Source: Streptomyces silaceus
Lineage (GTDB): Bacteria > Actinomycetota > Actinomycetes > Streptomycetales > Streptomycetaceae
Length of the DNA stretch: 45,718 nt
Reading direction: 5' to 3'
NCBI RefSeq assembly: GCF_001419745.1
Contig: NZ_LIRJ01000001.1
Span: 1 to 45,718, forward strand
Below the pieces are notes generated by a model, which was not told the DNA's origin, did not search any database, and saw nothing but the letters and a program-made list of their open reading frames with translations. Each line of letters opens with the position of its first letter. The first letter of the stretch is position 1. This document shows, in pieces, positions 1 to 7,664 of the stretch. A program made the translations under genes and the position numbers.

Positions 1-20
1 CCGGCCCGCCGGCGGGCCGG
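1..20. terminator. GC-only palindrome at left edge, possible terminator
   Basis: The first 20 bases are a perfect self-complementary palindrome (CCGGCCCGCC followed by its reverse complement). It can fold into a GC hairpin and probably ends transcription of a gene lying left of the window. No T-tract follows, as is usual in Streptomyces. Positions 21-120 hold no gene that I can support; a 10-bp near-perfect tandem repeat (GTTCCGGACG, GTTCCGGAGA) lies at 51-70. Confidence 0.45.
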
Positions 21-131
21 AACACCGTCATGAGCACACCCGATCGGCTTGTTCCGGACGGTTCCGGAGATGGCCTCACGGCACCGCATCTGAGGTGAAA
101 CGCCCTGCAAGCGGGGCGAGTTGATAACCCC

Positions 132-160
132 TTGTGGCTCACGGGCACCACTGATAATTT
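132..160 (+). promoter_or_regulatory. Candidate housekeeping-type promoter of the 243-7586 operon
   Basis: TTGTGG at 132-137 and TAATTT at 155-160 are separated by 17 bp; an overlapping alternative -10 is GATAAT at 153-158. The expected start of transcription falls within the palindrome at 163-174. This is read from the sequence only; no transcript data are available. Confidence 0.5.
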
Positions 161-162
161 CC

Positions 163-174
163 TGGTCTAGACCA
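163..174. promoter_or_regulatory. DasR/GntR-HutC-type operator (dre-like)
   Basis: TGGTCTAGACCA is a perfect 12-bp palindrome and equals the core of the DasR responsive element (consensus ACTGGTCTAGACCACT); the surrounding 16 bp match that consensus at 13 positions. It sits just downstream of the candidate -10 element, where a bound repressor would block transcription. DasR is the Streptomyces GntR/HutC regulator that senses phosphorylated glucosamine derivatives. Assignment to DasR rather than another HutC-family protein is inference. Confidence 0.65.
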
Positions 175-242
175 ACGCCGGGCCGTCGCGCCACGTCGGC
201 CCCGCGCAGGTCTGTCCCCACCTGCCTCGGAAATGGAGCATC

Positions 243-740
243 GTGGAACGTGCACTTCAGGTCCAGCCGTCGTCGGGAATCGCCGAACCCGACAGCAATG
301 AACCGCACGACACCAGGAACATGCGCTCGATCACTTCGGGCCTCCGCGTCCTGGACTTCGCCGACACCAAGGTCGTCATCAAGCCCTGGGGCCGCGAGCG
401 CTGGCTCCACGAGACGGACGCGCCGTACGGCTTCAAGGTCATCCGGATCACCGCCGGGAGCCGCACCAGCCTGCAGTACCACCGGGAGAAGCGGGAGAGC
501 TACTTCATCCTGGAGGGCGAGGCGGTCCTGCACTACCGGGCGGAACACGACGGCCCCACCCTGGAACTCCCCATGCCGTCCGGCACGCTGGCCCACGTCG
601 ACCCGGGCAGCGTGCACCGGGTGGAGGCCGTGACCGACATCGTCCTGGTGGAGGTGTGCACGCCCGACGACGGTTCGGACAACGTGCGTCTCGACGACGA
701 CTACCGGCGCGGGGACGGGCGAGTCGAGACGGAGCACTAG
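243..740 (+). CDS. Cupin of the type II mannose-6-phosphate isomerase family
   Basis: This 165-residue single-domain cupin resembles the isomerase half of bifunctional ManC proteins: a KPWGRERW motif near residue 42, the metal-binding cupin stretch SLQYHREKRESYFILEGEA, and a C-terminal DNVRLDDDYRR segment like the closing DDI-RF-D-YGR motif of that family. The expected role is aldose-ketose isomerisation of a phosphorylated sugar in the cytoplasm; a standalone cupin could also act on another phospho-sugar. The GTG start has GGAG four bases upstream; an in-frame ATG at 321 is an alternative that would remove a poorly conserved N-terminus. It is the first gene of a seven-gene operon, followed after 24 bp by an MFS exporter. 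Confidence 0.8.
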   Translation: MERALQVQPSSGIAEPDSNEPHDTRNMRSITSGLRVLDFADTKVVIKPWGRERWLHETDAPYGFKVIRITAGSRTSLQYHREKRESYFILEGEAVLHYRAEHDGPTLELPMPSGTLAHVDPGSVHRVEAVTDIVLVEVCTPDDGSDNVRLDDDYRRGDGRVETEH

Positions 741-764
741 GCCCGGCCGTCGGGGTTCCGCCCG

Positions 765-1991
765 ATGGTGTTCAAGACGCTGTCGAAGTCGGTGCCGGAG
801 GTCGGCGAACACCGCAGGATCGTGGTGGCGGCCGCGGTGGACACCCTCGGGGTCGGCCTGTTCCTGCCCCTGTCGCTCTACTACTTCACCGTCACCACCG
901 GTCTGCCGGTGGCGGGCGTGGGAGCCGCCACCAGCGCGGCGACCCTCTCCGCGCTGGCCCTGGCACCGGCGGCCGGTGCCGCCACCGACCGGTTCGGCCC
1001 CCGCGCCCTCGCGGTCCTCAGCAATCTGGTGACCGCGGCCGGCTACCTGGCCTATCCCTTCGTCGACGGGTACGTCGGCCTCTTCCTCGCGGTGTTCACC
1101 GTGATGGCGGGAGACCGGATGTACTACGCGGCCTGGCCCACCCTGATCGCCGTGATCGCGGGCCCCGGCCGCCTCGACGCCTGGTACGCGCTGATGCAGG
1201 CCGTCGGGTCGGGCAGTCTCGGCCTGGGCGCCCTGGCCAGCGGGGTGTTCCTGGCGGGCTCGGGGCCGGGCTCGCTCGACGTCCTGGTCGTCTTCAACGC
1301 GGTCACCTCACTGGTCTCGGCGGTGCTCGCCCTGTCCCTGCCCAAGCGGCACCTGCAAGGAGCGCGGACCCCGCGGGAGGACGCGGGCCCCCGCGCCGGA
1401 TTCCGGCGCGTCCTGCGGGACCGCGTCTTCCTGAGACTGCTGATCGGCCAGGCCCTGATCGCCACGGCCTGGACACTGCCGAGCAGCTTCCTGTCGCTCT
1501 ACCTCGTCGACTCGCTGGGCCTGCCGGTCTGGTGGGTCATGGCCACCACCTGCCTCAACTACCTGATCCTCTTCGCGTTCCAACTGCCCGTCACCCACCT
1601 CGTCCGCACCCAGCACCGCACCCTGACCATGGCGATCGGCGCCGCCTGCTTCATCGTCACCAGCGCCCTCTTCGCGCTCGCCGCCGAGGTCGGGCGCACG
1701 GCGGTGCTGGCCGTGGTGATCGCCGCCATCGTCGTCTACAGCGTCGGCGAGATGCTCTGCGTGCCCGCGGGCAACGCGGCCGTCGCCGCCCACGCCCCCG
1801 AGGAGATGCGCGGCAGCTACATGTCCGTGTTCCAGATGACCGGCACGATCGCGTTCGGCGTCGCGCCGGGCATGGTCGGCGCGCTCTACGAAGCCGACCC
1901 GCGACTCGTGCTTTTGGCCGTCGGCGTACTGGTGACGGCCGGCGGCTGCGCCGTCCTGTCCAGCCGGAGGGGACTGACCACCGATCGTTGA
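765..1991 (+). CDS. MFS transporter, probable exporter
   Basis: This 408-residue protein has about 12 hydrophobic segments from residue 20 to the C-terminus, with the MFS-typical short charged loop after helix 2 (TDRFGPRAL) and a longer cytoplasmic loop near residue 200 (LPKRHLQGARTPREDAG). It belongs to the drug/efflux branch by overall look, and no substrate can be read from sequence. The ribosome site is weak, but the gene lies 24 bp after the cupin and 18 bp before the glycosyltransferase, so it is very likely cotranscribed. In the context of sugar amination, glycosyl transfer and acetylation genes it is a good candidate for exporting the final product. Confidence 0.85.
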   Translation: MVFKTLSKSVPEVGEHRRIVVAAAVDTLGVGLFLPLSLYYFTVTTGLPVAGVGAATSAATLSALALAPAAGAATDRFGPRALAVLSNLVTAAGYLAYPFVDGYVGLFLAVFTVMAGDRMYYAAWPTLIAVIAGPGRLDAWYALMQAVGSGSLGLGALASGVFLAGSGPGSLDVLVVFNAVTSLVSAVLALSLPKRHLQGARTPREDAGPRAGFRRVLRDRVFLRLLIGQALIATAWTLPSSFLSLYLVDSLGLPVWWVMATTCLNYLILFAFQLPVTHLVRTQHRTLTMAIGAACFIVTSALFALAAEVGRTAVLAVVIAAIVVYSVGEMLCVPAGNAAVAAHAPEEMRGSYMSVFQMTGTIAFGVAPGMVGALYEADPRLVLLAVGVLVTAGGCAVLSSRRGLTTDR

Positions 1992-2009
1992 GAAGGAGGC
2001 GAAGACACG

Positions 2010-3251
2010 ATGGCCCCTCGTGATGCCGACGGCCTCACCGCGTCGCAGCTCCTGGCCCGCCGCCTGGCGGGCTGCGTCGTACTGACCGCCGATCCCGACG
2101 CGCAGAGCACCGCGTGGGGCATGTGGCAGTGGTGCCGCGACGACCACCTGGCGGCACTCGCCCGCTACCGCGAACGGGGCGGCGCGCTCCTCGCGCCGCT
2201 GATCGACACCCTGGCCGCCGCGCCCCGGGACCTCGCCGCGTTCCGGGCGCTCACCGCGGCGACCACGAAGGTCCTCGACGAGGACCGGACGGCCGCCGCC
2301 GCTCTCACGGACGTGGTGCGCGCCCTGCGGCAGACCGCCAGGATCAGCGCACACATCGGCGCGGACGTCACCGACACCCACGTGGTCGCCCCGCTCCCCA
2401 CGGAGCGGATCCTCGCGGGAATCGACACCTCGCGCCCCCGCCCGACGGCCGATCCGGTCCTCGCGACCGTCGTCGTCCCGTTCCGTTCCACGAGCGCCGA
2501 CGACGGCCGGGCCCGCAACCTCGCCGCCTGTCTGGCCTCGCTCGACGACCAGGACCTGCCCCGCGACCGGTACCGCGTGGTCATCGTCGAGTCCGACACC
2601 CGGCCGCGCTGGCAGTCCGTCTTCGGCGCGTACGCGGACAGCTACGTCTTCGCGTACGCACCGGGGCGCTTCAACAAGGCATGGACGGTCAACTGCGGTG
2701 TGGTGCACGGCGGCGGTCCCGACGAGCTGGTCTGCGTCCTGGACGGCGACCTGCTGCTCGACCCCGGCTTCCTCTCCCGCTGCGTCGCCCGCTTCGAGGA
2801 CGACACCCTCCAGGGCCACTGGCCCTACCAGCACGTACTGTTCGCCGACGGGCCCAGCAGCGACCTGGCCGTGGCGCGGCGCTGCGGGCCGGAGCGGGCC
2901 GCCGTGGACGCGGAGCGGCTGCGGGGCACCCACCTGCACCGGACGCCGGGCGGCTGCGTGTGGGTCCGCCGCGGCCTGTTCGACCGGATGGCCGGGATGG
3001 ACGAACGCCTGGAGGGCTGGGGCGGCGAGGACAACGACTTCGCCTGGCGCGCCGAACTGTACGGCGGACTCGAACGGTTCGACACCGACCTGCTCCACCT
3101 CCACCACGAGCGCTGCGCGCCCGACACCGCCGACCGTCCCCCCTCCCTCGAACAGTTCCCGTGGTGCACCTGGCCCGTCGACTCGCCCATCGGGGACCTC
3201 GACAAGTACCGGGGCGACCGGCCCGGCGCGCCGCGCGACCAGCGCCCCTGA
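2010..3251 (+). CDS. GT-A fold glycosyltransferase with N-terminal helical extension
   Basis: This 413-residue protein has about 150 residues of helical sequence of unknown role, then a family 2-like GT-A domain. The start of the fold is VLATVVVPFRS near residue 150, a DGD metal/nucleotide-sugar motif lies near 244-246 in VCVLDGDLLLD, and GWGGEDNDFAWR near 336 is the acceptor/catalytic motif seen in galactosyl- and N-acetylgalactosaminyltransferase C-terminal domains. It should transfer a sugar from a nucleotide donor in the cytoplasm; donor and acceptor are unknown. The ATG follows a strong AAGGAGG. A 78-bp gap separates it from the next gene, the longest inside this operon. Confidence 0.82.
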   Translation: MAPRDADGLTASQLLARRLAGCVVLTADPDAQSTAWGMWQWCRDDHLAALARYRERGGALLAPLIDTLAAAPRDLAAFRALTAATTKVLDEDRTAAAALTDVVRALRQTARISAHIGADVTDTHVVAPLPTERILAGIDTSRPRPTADPVLATVVVPFRSTSADDGRARNLAACLASLDDQDLPRDRYRVVIVESDTRPRWQSVFGAYADSYVFAYAPGRFNKAWTVNCGVVHGGGPDELVCVLDGDLLLDPGFLSRCVARFEDDTLQGHWPYQHVLFADGPSSDLAVARRCGPERAAVDAERLRGTHLHRTPGGCVWVRRGLFDRMAGMDERLEGWGGEDNDFAWRAELYGGLERFDTDLLHLHHERCAPDTADRPPSLEQFPWCTWPVDSPIGDLDKYRGDRPGAPRDQRP

Positions 3252-3291
3252 CCTCTCCCCCGCCGCGAGCCTCCGGCATCCCTCTCGGCCA

Positions 3292-3318
3292 GCACCTCCG
3301 ACACCTTTGACACCTCTG
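3292..3318 (+). repeat. Three 9-bp tandem units in front of the aldolase gene
   Basis: GCACCTCCG, ACACCTTTG and ACACCTCTG stand head to tail at 3292-3318, directly before the GAGGAG ribosome site of the gene starting at 3330. Their CACCTC-like core could pair with a ribosome site, so an effect on translation is possible but untested. Confidence 0.5.
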
Positions 3319-3329
3319 AGGAGACGAAC

Positions 3330-4496
3330 GTGCCCAGTTCCCCTTTCGACAGAGAGCAGCTCCCCTTCCTCGGCATCGGCCCCGTGTCCCGGAACACGGT
3401 CGACGCCGCGCTCAGCGCCGCGTACCGCTGCGGCAGTCGGATCATGCTGATACCGAGCCGCTCCCAGGTGGACTCCGAGCGCTTCGGCGGCGGCTATCTG
3501 GGCTGGTCGACCGATGACTTCGCCGAATACGTACGAGCCCGCGACCCGGAGCGGCGCGCCCTGCTGTGCCGGGACCACGGCGGCCCGTGGCAGCACCCCA
3601 CCGAGCGGTCGCTGACGTCCGAGGACGAGGCTCTGGAGTCCTGCACGGACTCCTTCCGCAGCGACATCGAGGCCGGCTTCGACATCCTGCACATCGACTC
3701 CTCGGTGGAGCGCTCCGGCGAGGCGCCCTTCGACGCGGCGGCCCGCCGCCTGGTCTCGCTCTACGAACGCTGTGCGACCGCCGCCGACGAGGCACGGCGC
3801 CCGATCCGCTTCGAGATCGGCTTCGAGCCGCAGGGCGTGGAGGCCAACGACCCGGAGCAGTTCGCCTCGCAGCTCGACGAGGTGTGGGCCGAGATCATCG
3901 GCCGCGGCCTCGCGGGACCGGTCTTCGTCGTGGCGCAGACCGGTACGAAGGTCCAGGAGCTGTCCAACACCGGCGCCTTCCTGCGGCCGGAGTCCCGGGA
4001 CGCGGTCCGGGCCCGCATCGCCGCCTTCGCCGAGACCTGCCGGGAGCGGGGCACCCGGCTAAAGGCGCACAACTGCGACTACCTCAACCCGGCCGACATC
4101 GGCGCGCTGGCCCGCGCCGGAGTGCACGCGGCCAACGTCGCCCCCGAATTCGGCACCGCGGAGACCCGGGTGGTGCTCCGCCTCCTCGGCGAGTTCCAGC
4201 TCGCCGAGGCGACCGAACGGTTCCTCTCGCTCTCCTTCGAGTCGGGCAAGTGGGGCAAGTGGATGACGGCGGACACACCCGCGACGGACTACGAACGCGC
4301 CGTCATCTCCGGCCACTACGTCTTCGAGACCGAGGAGTTCCACGAGATCCGCGCCGAGCTGGACGCCGTGCTCACGGCACGCGGCCTGCCCGGCCTGCGG
4401 GCGCAGATCGTCTCCGAACTCACCCTGCTCATCGAGCGCTATCTGCTCGCGGGCTCGGACCGCTGGTACGCCGAGCCGCAGCTCCAGGCCAGGTGA
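3330..4496 (+). CDS. KbaZ/GatZ-like class II tagatose-bisphosphate aldolase family protein
   Basis: This 388-residue TIM-barrel protein shows the family landmarks: CRDHGGPWQHP near residue 80 (compare GGDHLGPNPWQ in KbaZ), the FDILHIDSS strand near 118 (compare KIHLDAS), FEIGFEPQG near 161 and AHNCDY near 246 (compare GHSTDYQ). KbaZ and GatZ are described as partner subunits of KbaY/GatY in D-tagatose-1,6-bisphosphate aldolase, but no KbaY/GatY gene lies in this window. The metal-site-like histidines and the Asp are kept, so it may act alone on another ketose phosphate. GTG start with GAGGAG about 7 bases upstream. It is about 40 residues shorter than E. coli KbaZ. The aminotransferase gene follows after 8 bp. 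Confidence 0.8.
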   Translation: MPSSPFDREQLPFLGIGPVSRNTVDAALSAAYRCGSRIMLIPSRSQVDSERFGGGYLGWSTDDFAEYVRARDPERRALLCRDHGGPWQHPTERSLTSEDEALESCTDSFRSDIEAGFDILHIDSSVERSGEAPFDAAARRLVSLYERCATAADEARRPIRFEIGFEPQGVEANDPEQFASQLDEVWAEIIGRGLAGPVFVVAQTGTKVQELSNTGAFLRPESRDAVRARIAAFAETCRERGTRLKAHNCDYLNPADIGALARAGVHAANVAPEFGTAETRVVLRLLGEFQLAEATERFLSLSFESGKWGKWMTADTPATDYERAVISGHYVFETEEFHEIRAELDAVLTARGLPGLRAQIVSELTLLIERYLLAGSDRWYAEPQLQAR

Positions 4497-4504
4497 GGGG
4501 CGCC

Positions 4505-5683
4505 ATGGACCACTCCGCGTCGACGACTCCCCCCTCGGCGTACCGCGTGCCGAAGTACCACTACGCGGACCAGTTCCCCGACCTCGACACGGTGACGCTG
4601 CCGGGGCTGCGGCGCATCCTGCTCTCCGGCCAGTACGTCCTCGGCCCGGAGGTCGAACGCTTCGAGCGCGCCTTCTCCGACTACCTCGGCGTCGCGCACA
4701 CCGTCGGCGTCAACTCCGGCACGGACGCGCTGGTGCTCGCGCTCGACGCCCTGGGCATCGGTCCCGGCGACGAGGTCGTGACCGTGGCCAACAGTTTCCA
4801 CGCGACGGTCCAGGCGATCGTGCGGCTCGGTGCGACGCCCGTGCTGGTCGACTGCGGGGAGCGGGACTTCCTGATCGACCTGGACCAGGTGGCCGCCGCC
4901 ATGACCACGAGGACGAAGGCCGTCGTGGTGGTGCACCTCTTCGGCCGCAGCGTGGACGTGCCCGCCGTCGCCGAGCTGTGCCGCGCGGCGGGGGCGGCGC
5001 TGGTCGAGGACTGCGCGCAGGCGGCGGGCGCCCGGTTCGCCGGCGTCCGGGTCGGCACCACGTCGGCGGCCGGCTGCTGGAGCTTCGCCCCGGCCAAGAA
5101 CCTGGCGGCCGCCGGTGACGGCGGCGCGGTCACCAGCGCCGACGCGGACACCGCCGCACAGCTGCGGCTGCTGCGCCACTTCGGCCAGTCCCGGCAGAAC
5201 GAGCACGAGCTGCTCGGCTACAACTCGCGCCTCGACGCGCTGCACGCGTTCCTGCTCACCGAGAAGCTCGGGCGGCTCGACCGGTGGAACGAGGCCCGCG
5301 GCACGGTCGCCGCCGCGTACCGGGAGCGGCTGGCCGGCCTGCCGGTGTCGTTCCAGACGCCCGGCGCGCCCGGCGAGCACGTCTACCACCTGTTCCAGCT
5401 GCGCACCGAGTCCGAGAAGGTGCGCGACGGGCTGGTGGACCACCTCCAGGCGCGGGGCGTCGACGCCGTGGTGCGCTACCCCGTGCCGCTGCACCTCCAG
5501 CCGGCGTTCGCCGGTCTCGGCCTGCGGGCGGGCGCGTTCCCGGTCGCGGAGGCGCTCGCCGTACAGAATCTGTGCCTGCCGATCAGGCCCGATCTCGACG
5601 CGGACGACATCGACTTCGTCTGTGCGTCGGTCGCCGAGTACTTCGCGGGCGACCGGTCCGCGGCCGGCGCGGGGAAGGAGTGA
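4505..5683 (+). CDS. DegT/DnrJ/EryC1/StrS-family PLP-dependent sugar aminotransferase
   Basis: This 392-residue fold type I aminotransferase has VNSGTDALVLAL near residue 69 (phosphate binding), VEDCAQAAGA near 167 (Asp contacting the pyridine nitrogen) and SFAPAKNLAAAGDGG near 193, with Lys198 as the expected PLP Schiff-base residue. The family usually has PGKNLG there, so APAKNLA is a variant. The reaction should be amination of a keto-sugar or keto-cyclitol phosphate or nucleotide, with Glu or Gln as donor. The start was chosen at the ATG after GAGGGG, 8 bp after the aldolase stop, rather than the much longer upstream open frame. The next gene follows after 5 bp. Confidence 0.9.
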   Translation: MDHSASTTPPSAYRVPKYHYADQFPDLDTVTLPGLRRILLSGQYVLGPEVERFERAFSDYLGVAHTVGVNSGTDALVLALDALGIGPGDEVVTVANSFHATVQAIVRLGATPVLVDCGERDFLIDLDQVAAAMTTRTKAVVVVHLFGRSVDVPAVAELCRAAGAALVEDCAQAAGARFAGVRVGTTSAAGCWSFAPAKNLAAAGDGGAVTSADADTAAQLRLLRHFGQSRQNEHELLGYNSRLDALHAFLLTEKLGRLDRWNEARGTVAAAYRERLAGLPVSFQTPGAPGEHVYHLFQLRTESEKVRDGLVDHLQARGVDAVVRYPVPLHLQPAFAGLGLRAGAFPVAEALAVQNLCLPIRPDLDADDIDFVCASVAEYFAGDRSAAGAGKE

Positions 5684-5688
5684 CCACG

Positions 5689-6849
5689 ATGAGCGGGTAC
5701 GAGATCCGGCCCATGGCGGGCGAGGACGACCTGAACGCCGCGCTGGTCCACATGCGGCGGTCCTTCGGCAAGGCACCGTACGAGCCGGAGACGCTGCTGC
5801 GCGAGGGGCACGGGAAGGTGGCCGTCAAGGGCGGGGAGATCGTCGGCGGCGGTCTCGTCTTCGCCTTCGACCAGTACTTCGGGGGGCGGGCGGTGCCCTC
5901 CGGGGGCACCGCCTGGCTGGCGGTCGCGCCATGGGCCCGCGGCGAACGGCTCGGCAGGCGGATCATGCAGAGCAAGCTGGCCTGGCTGAAGGAGGAGTGC
6001 GGCGCCGCCGTCACCTCCGGCTGGAGCCCCGCCACCGGCATGTACCGCAGCTGGGGCTGGGAGGTGGGGGCCATCGGTTCGACCTTCACCGTCCGCCCGT
6101 CCGAGATCCCGGTGGCCGACCGGTCCTACGAGCCGGTCCTGCCCACCCCGCAGGAGTGCCGCGCGCTCCACGAACGGCTGGCCCCCCGCTGGGACGGGCC
6201 GCTGCGCCGCCCGGACTGGTGGGCCGCCTGGAAGCAGCGGTGCACCCCGTCCCTGCACACGCTGGGCCTGCGCAAGGACGGCGGGCTGGTCGCCTTCTCG
6301 ACCTTCACCGAGGAGCCGGTCCAGCCGTGGGGCTTCCGGGTCGTCGTGCACGACTTCTGGGCCGACCGCGCCGAGCACGTTCCCGCCGCGCTGGACATGC
6401 TGAGCACCCGGGCGCTCCAGGTCCGCGAGATCGAGTTCCGGCGCTCCGTGCTGTCCCGTGCCCCGTACGCGGCCTGGGAGCTGCCGCAGTACACGCTGGT
6501 CGAGGAGGGCCGGTACCCGGTCATCTTCAAGATCCTCGACGTCCGGCGGGCGCTGGAGGCGCGGGGCTGGTCGACCGCCGTCGAGGCCTCCGTCTGTCTG
6601 GAGGTGAAGTTCGCCGACGACTCGGTCCGGGCGTACACCCTGGACTTCTCCGGCGGCAGCGTGTCGGTCAAGAGCGGCGGCACGCCCACCGTGTGGTGCA
6701 CGGAGGGCTCGCTGGCGTCCTGGTACGCGGGCGCCATGTCGATGCGCCGGGGCCGGGACTTCGGCCGGGCCTGGGGCCAGGACCGCGAGATCGACCTGCT
6801 CGACGCGGCGATCGTGCCGCGCGAGGCATGGATACCCGACACCTTCTGA
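5689..6849 (+). CDS. Eis-like GNAT N-acetyltransferase with C-terminal SCP2-like domain
   Basis: This 386-residue protein has the length and layout of mycobacterial Eis (402 aa): an N-terminal GNAT domain with the acetyl-CoA loop WLAVAPWARGERLGRR at 77-91, a second GNAT-like half, and an SCP2-type sterol-carrier fold from about residue 280. Eis acetylates several amines of aminoglycosides using a tyrosine (126) as acid and the carboxylate of its C-terminal Phe as base. Here Tyr119 in GMYRSWGW and a C-terminal ...PDTF match both features. Placed between an aminotransferase and a phosphatase, self-resistance or product acetylation is a reasonable inference. ATG start with AAGGAG inside the end of the previous gene. 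Confidence 0.85.
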   Translation: MSGYEIRPMAGEDDLNAALVHMRRSFGKAPYEPETLLREGHGKVAVKGGEIVGGGLVFAFDQYFGGRAVPSGGTAWLAVAPWARGERLGRRIMQSKLAWLKEECGAAVTSGWSPATGMYRSWGWEVGAIGSTFTVRPSEIPVADRSYEPVLPTPQECRALHERLAPRWDGPLRRPDWWAAWKQRCTPSLHTLGLRKDGGLVAFSTFTEEPVQPWGFRVVVHDFWADRAEHVPAALDMLSTRALQVREIEFRRSVLSRAPYAAWELPQYTLVEEGRYPVIFKILDVRRALEARGWSTAVEASVCLEVKFADDSVRAYTLDFSGGSVSVKSGGTPTVWCTEGSLASWYAGAMSMRRGRDFGRAWGQDREIDLLDAAIVPREAWIPDTF

Positions 6850-6873
6850 GCGTGGACAGCCGACACCTTCTGA
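6826..6873 (+). repeat. 24-bp tandem duplication of the last codons plus stop of the Eis-like gene
   Basis: The 24 bases 6826-6849 (codons A-W-I-P-D-T-F-stop) are followed directly by a second copy at 6850-6873 that reads A-W-T-A-D-T-F-stop in the same frame; 21 of 24 bases agree. The second unit is untranslated unless the first TGA is read through. It also carries part of the leader of the next gene. Confidence 0.9.
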
Positions 6874-6887
6874 GCAGAGGAGCCGAT

Positions 6888-7586
6888 GTGAGCGGGCAGC
6901 ACCGATGGACGGCTCGGGCCGTGCTGTTCGACCTGGACGGGGTCCTGGTCGACTCCATGCCCCTGATCGGCGCGCTGTTGGACCGGTGGGCCGACCTGCA
7001 CCGCCTCGACCGCGAGCTGGTGCACCGGACGGCGCACGGCAGACGGGAGGCGGAGCTGGCGGCGGCGCTGGTCCCGTCGGCCGACCCGGAGGAACAGGTC
7101 GCGCTCATGCAGGGCTGGCAGCTCACCGAGTTCGACGGCTGCCGGCCCTGCCCCGGAGCGGCCGGGCTGATCGCACGCCTCGACGAGGGCCAGTGGGCGG
7201 TGGTCACCTCGGGCTCCGGTCCCGTGGCGCGCGGCCGGCTGCGGGCCGCGGGCCTGCCGGCCCCGAGGACCATGGTCACCGCCGACGACGTGGTCCGGGG
7301 CAAACCGGACCCCGAGCCGTACCTGCGGGCCGCCGCCGCGCTGGGCGTGGACGTCGCGGAGTGCGTGGTGATCGAGGACGCCCCGTCCGGTGCCGCGGCC
7401 GGACTCGCCGCGGGCATGCGGTTGATCACGGTGACGGGCACGGACGCGACCTGGCCCGACGCCCTTTCCGGACCCGTCGTGCGGGTGGACTCACTGGAGC
7501 GGATCGCGGTGGCCGGGGCTGGTCCGGATCGGGTCGACCTGCTGATCGGCGCGGAGGGCGAAGTGGTCGCCGGGGGCGGGGCGTAG
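6888..7586 (+). CDS. HAD-superfamily phosphatase (beta-phosphoglucomutase/phosphatase-like)
   Basis: This 232-residue HAD hydrolase shows motif I FDLDGVLVDSM (nucleophile Asp15, acid/base Asp17), motif II VVTSGSG near 105, motif III Lys in RGKPDPEPY near 140, and motif IV VIEDAPSGAAAG near 164. An alpha-helical cap lies between motifs I and II. It should remove phosphate from a small phosphorylated sugar, or isomerise one, in the cytoplasm. The GTG at 6888 is preferred because AGAGGAG stands just upstream; an in-frame ATG at 6828 inside the Eis-like gene is less likely. It is the last gene of the operon and is followed by a hairpin overlapping its stop codon. Its role as the dephosphorylation step after transamination is inference. 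Confidence 0.85.
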   Translation: MSGQHRWTARAVLFDLDGVLVDSMPLIGALLDRWADLHRLDRELVHRTAHGRREAELAAALVPSADPEEQVALMQGWQLTEFDGCRPCPGAAGLIARLDEGQWAVVTSGSGPVARGRLRAAGLPAPRTMVTADDVVRGKPDPEPYLRAAAALGVDVAECVVIEDAPSGAAAGLAAGMRLITVTGTDATWPDALSGPVVRVDSLERIAVAGAGPDRVDLLIGAEGEVVAGGGA

Positions 7587-7600
7587 GCGCGGGCCCCGCC
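7575..7600. terminator. Hairpin at the end of the 243-7586 operon
   Basis: GGCGGGGC at 7575-7582 pairs with GCCCCGCC at 7593-7600 across a 10-base loop that contains the TAG stop of the HAD gene. The flanking genes converge, so it may serve as a terminator. No T-run follows. Confidence 0.45.
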
Positions 7601-7664
7601 CTGGGCGCGGGGGTGGGCGCGGAGGCGGGAGGCGCGTGCCGCGGAGGCCCGCCCCCCGTACCCC

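Noticed and set aside
1308..3692. A 794-residue minus-strand open frame opposite the MFS, glycosyltransferase and aldolase genes
   Set aside because: It is a high-GC antisense shadow: Arg/Gly/Val/Ala-rich, no domain motif, and the plus-strand genes have clear families, ribosome sites and codon bias.
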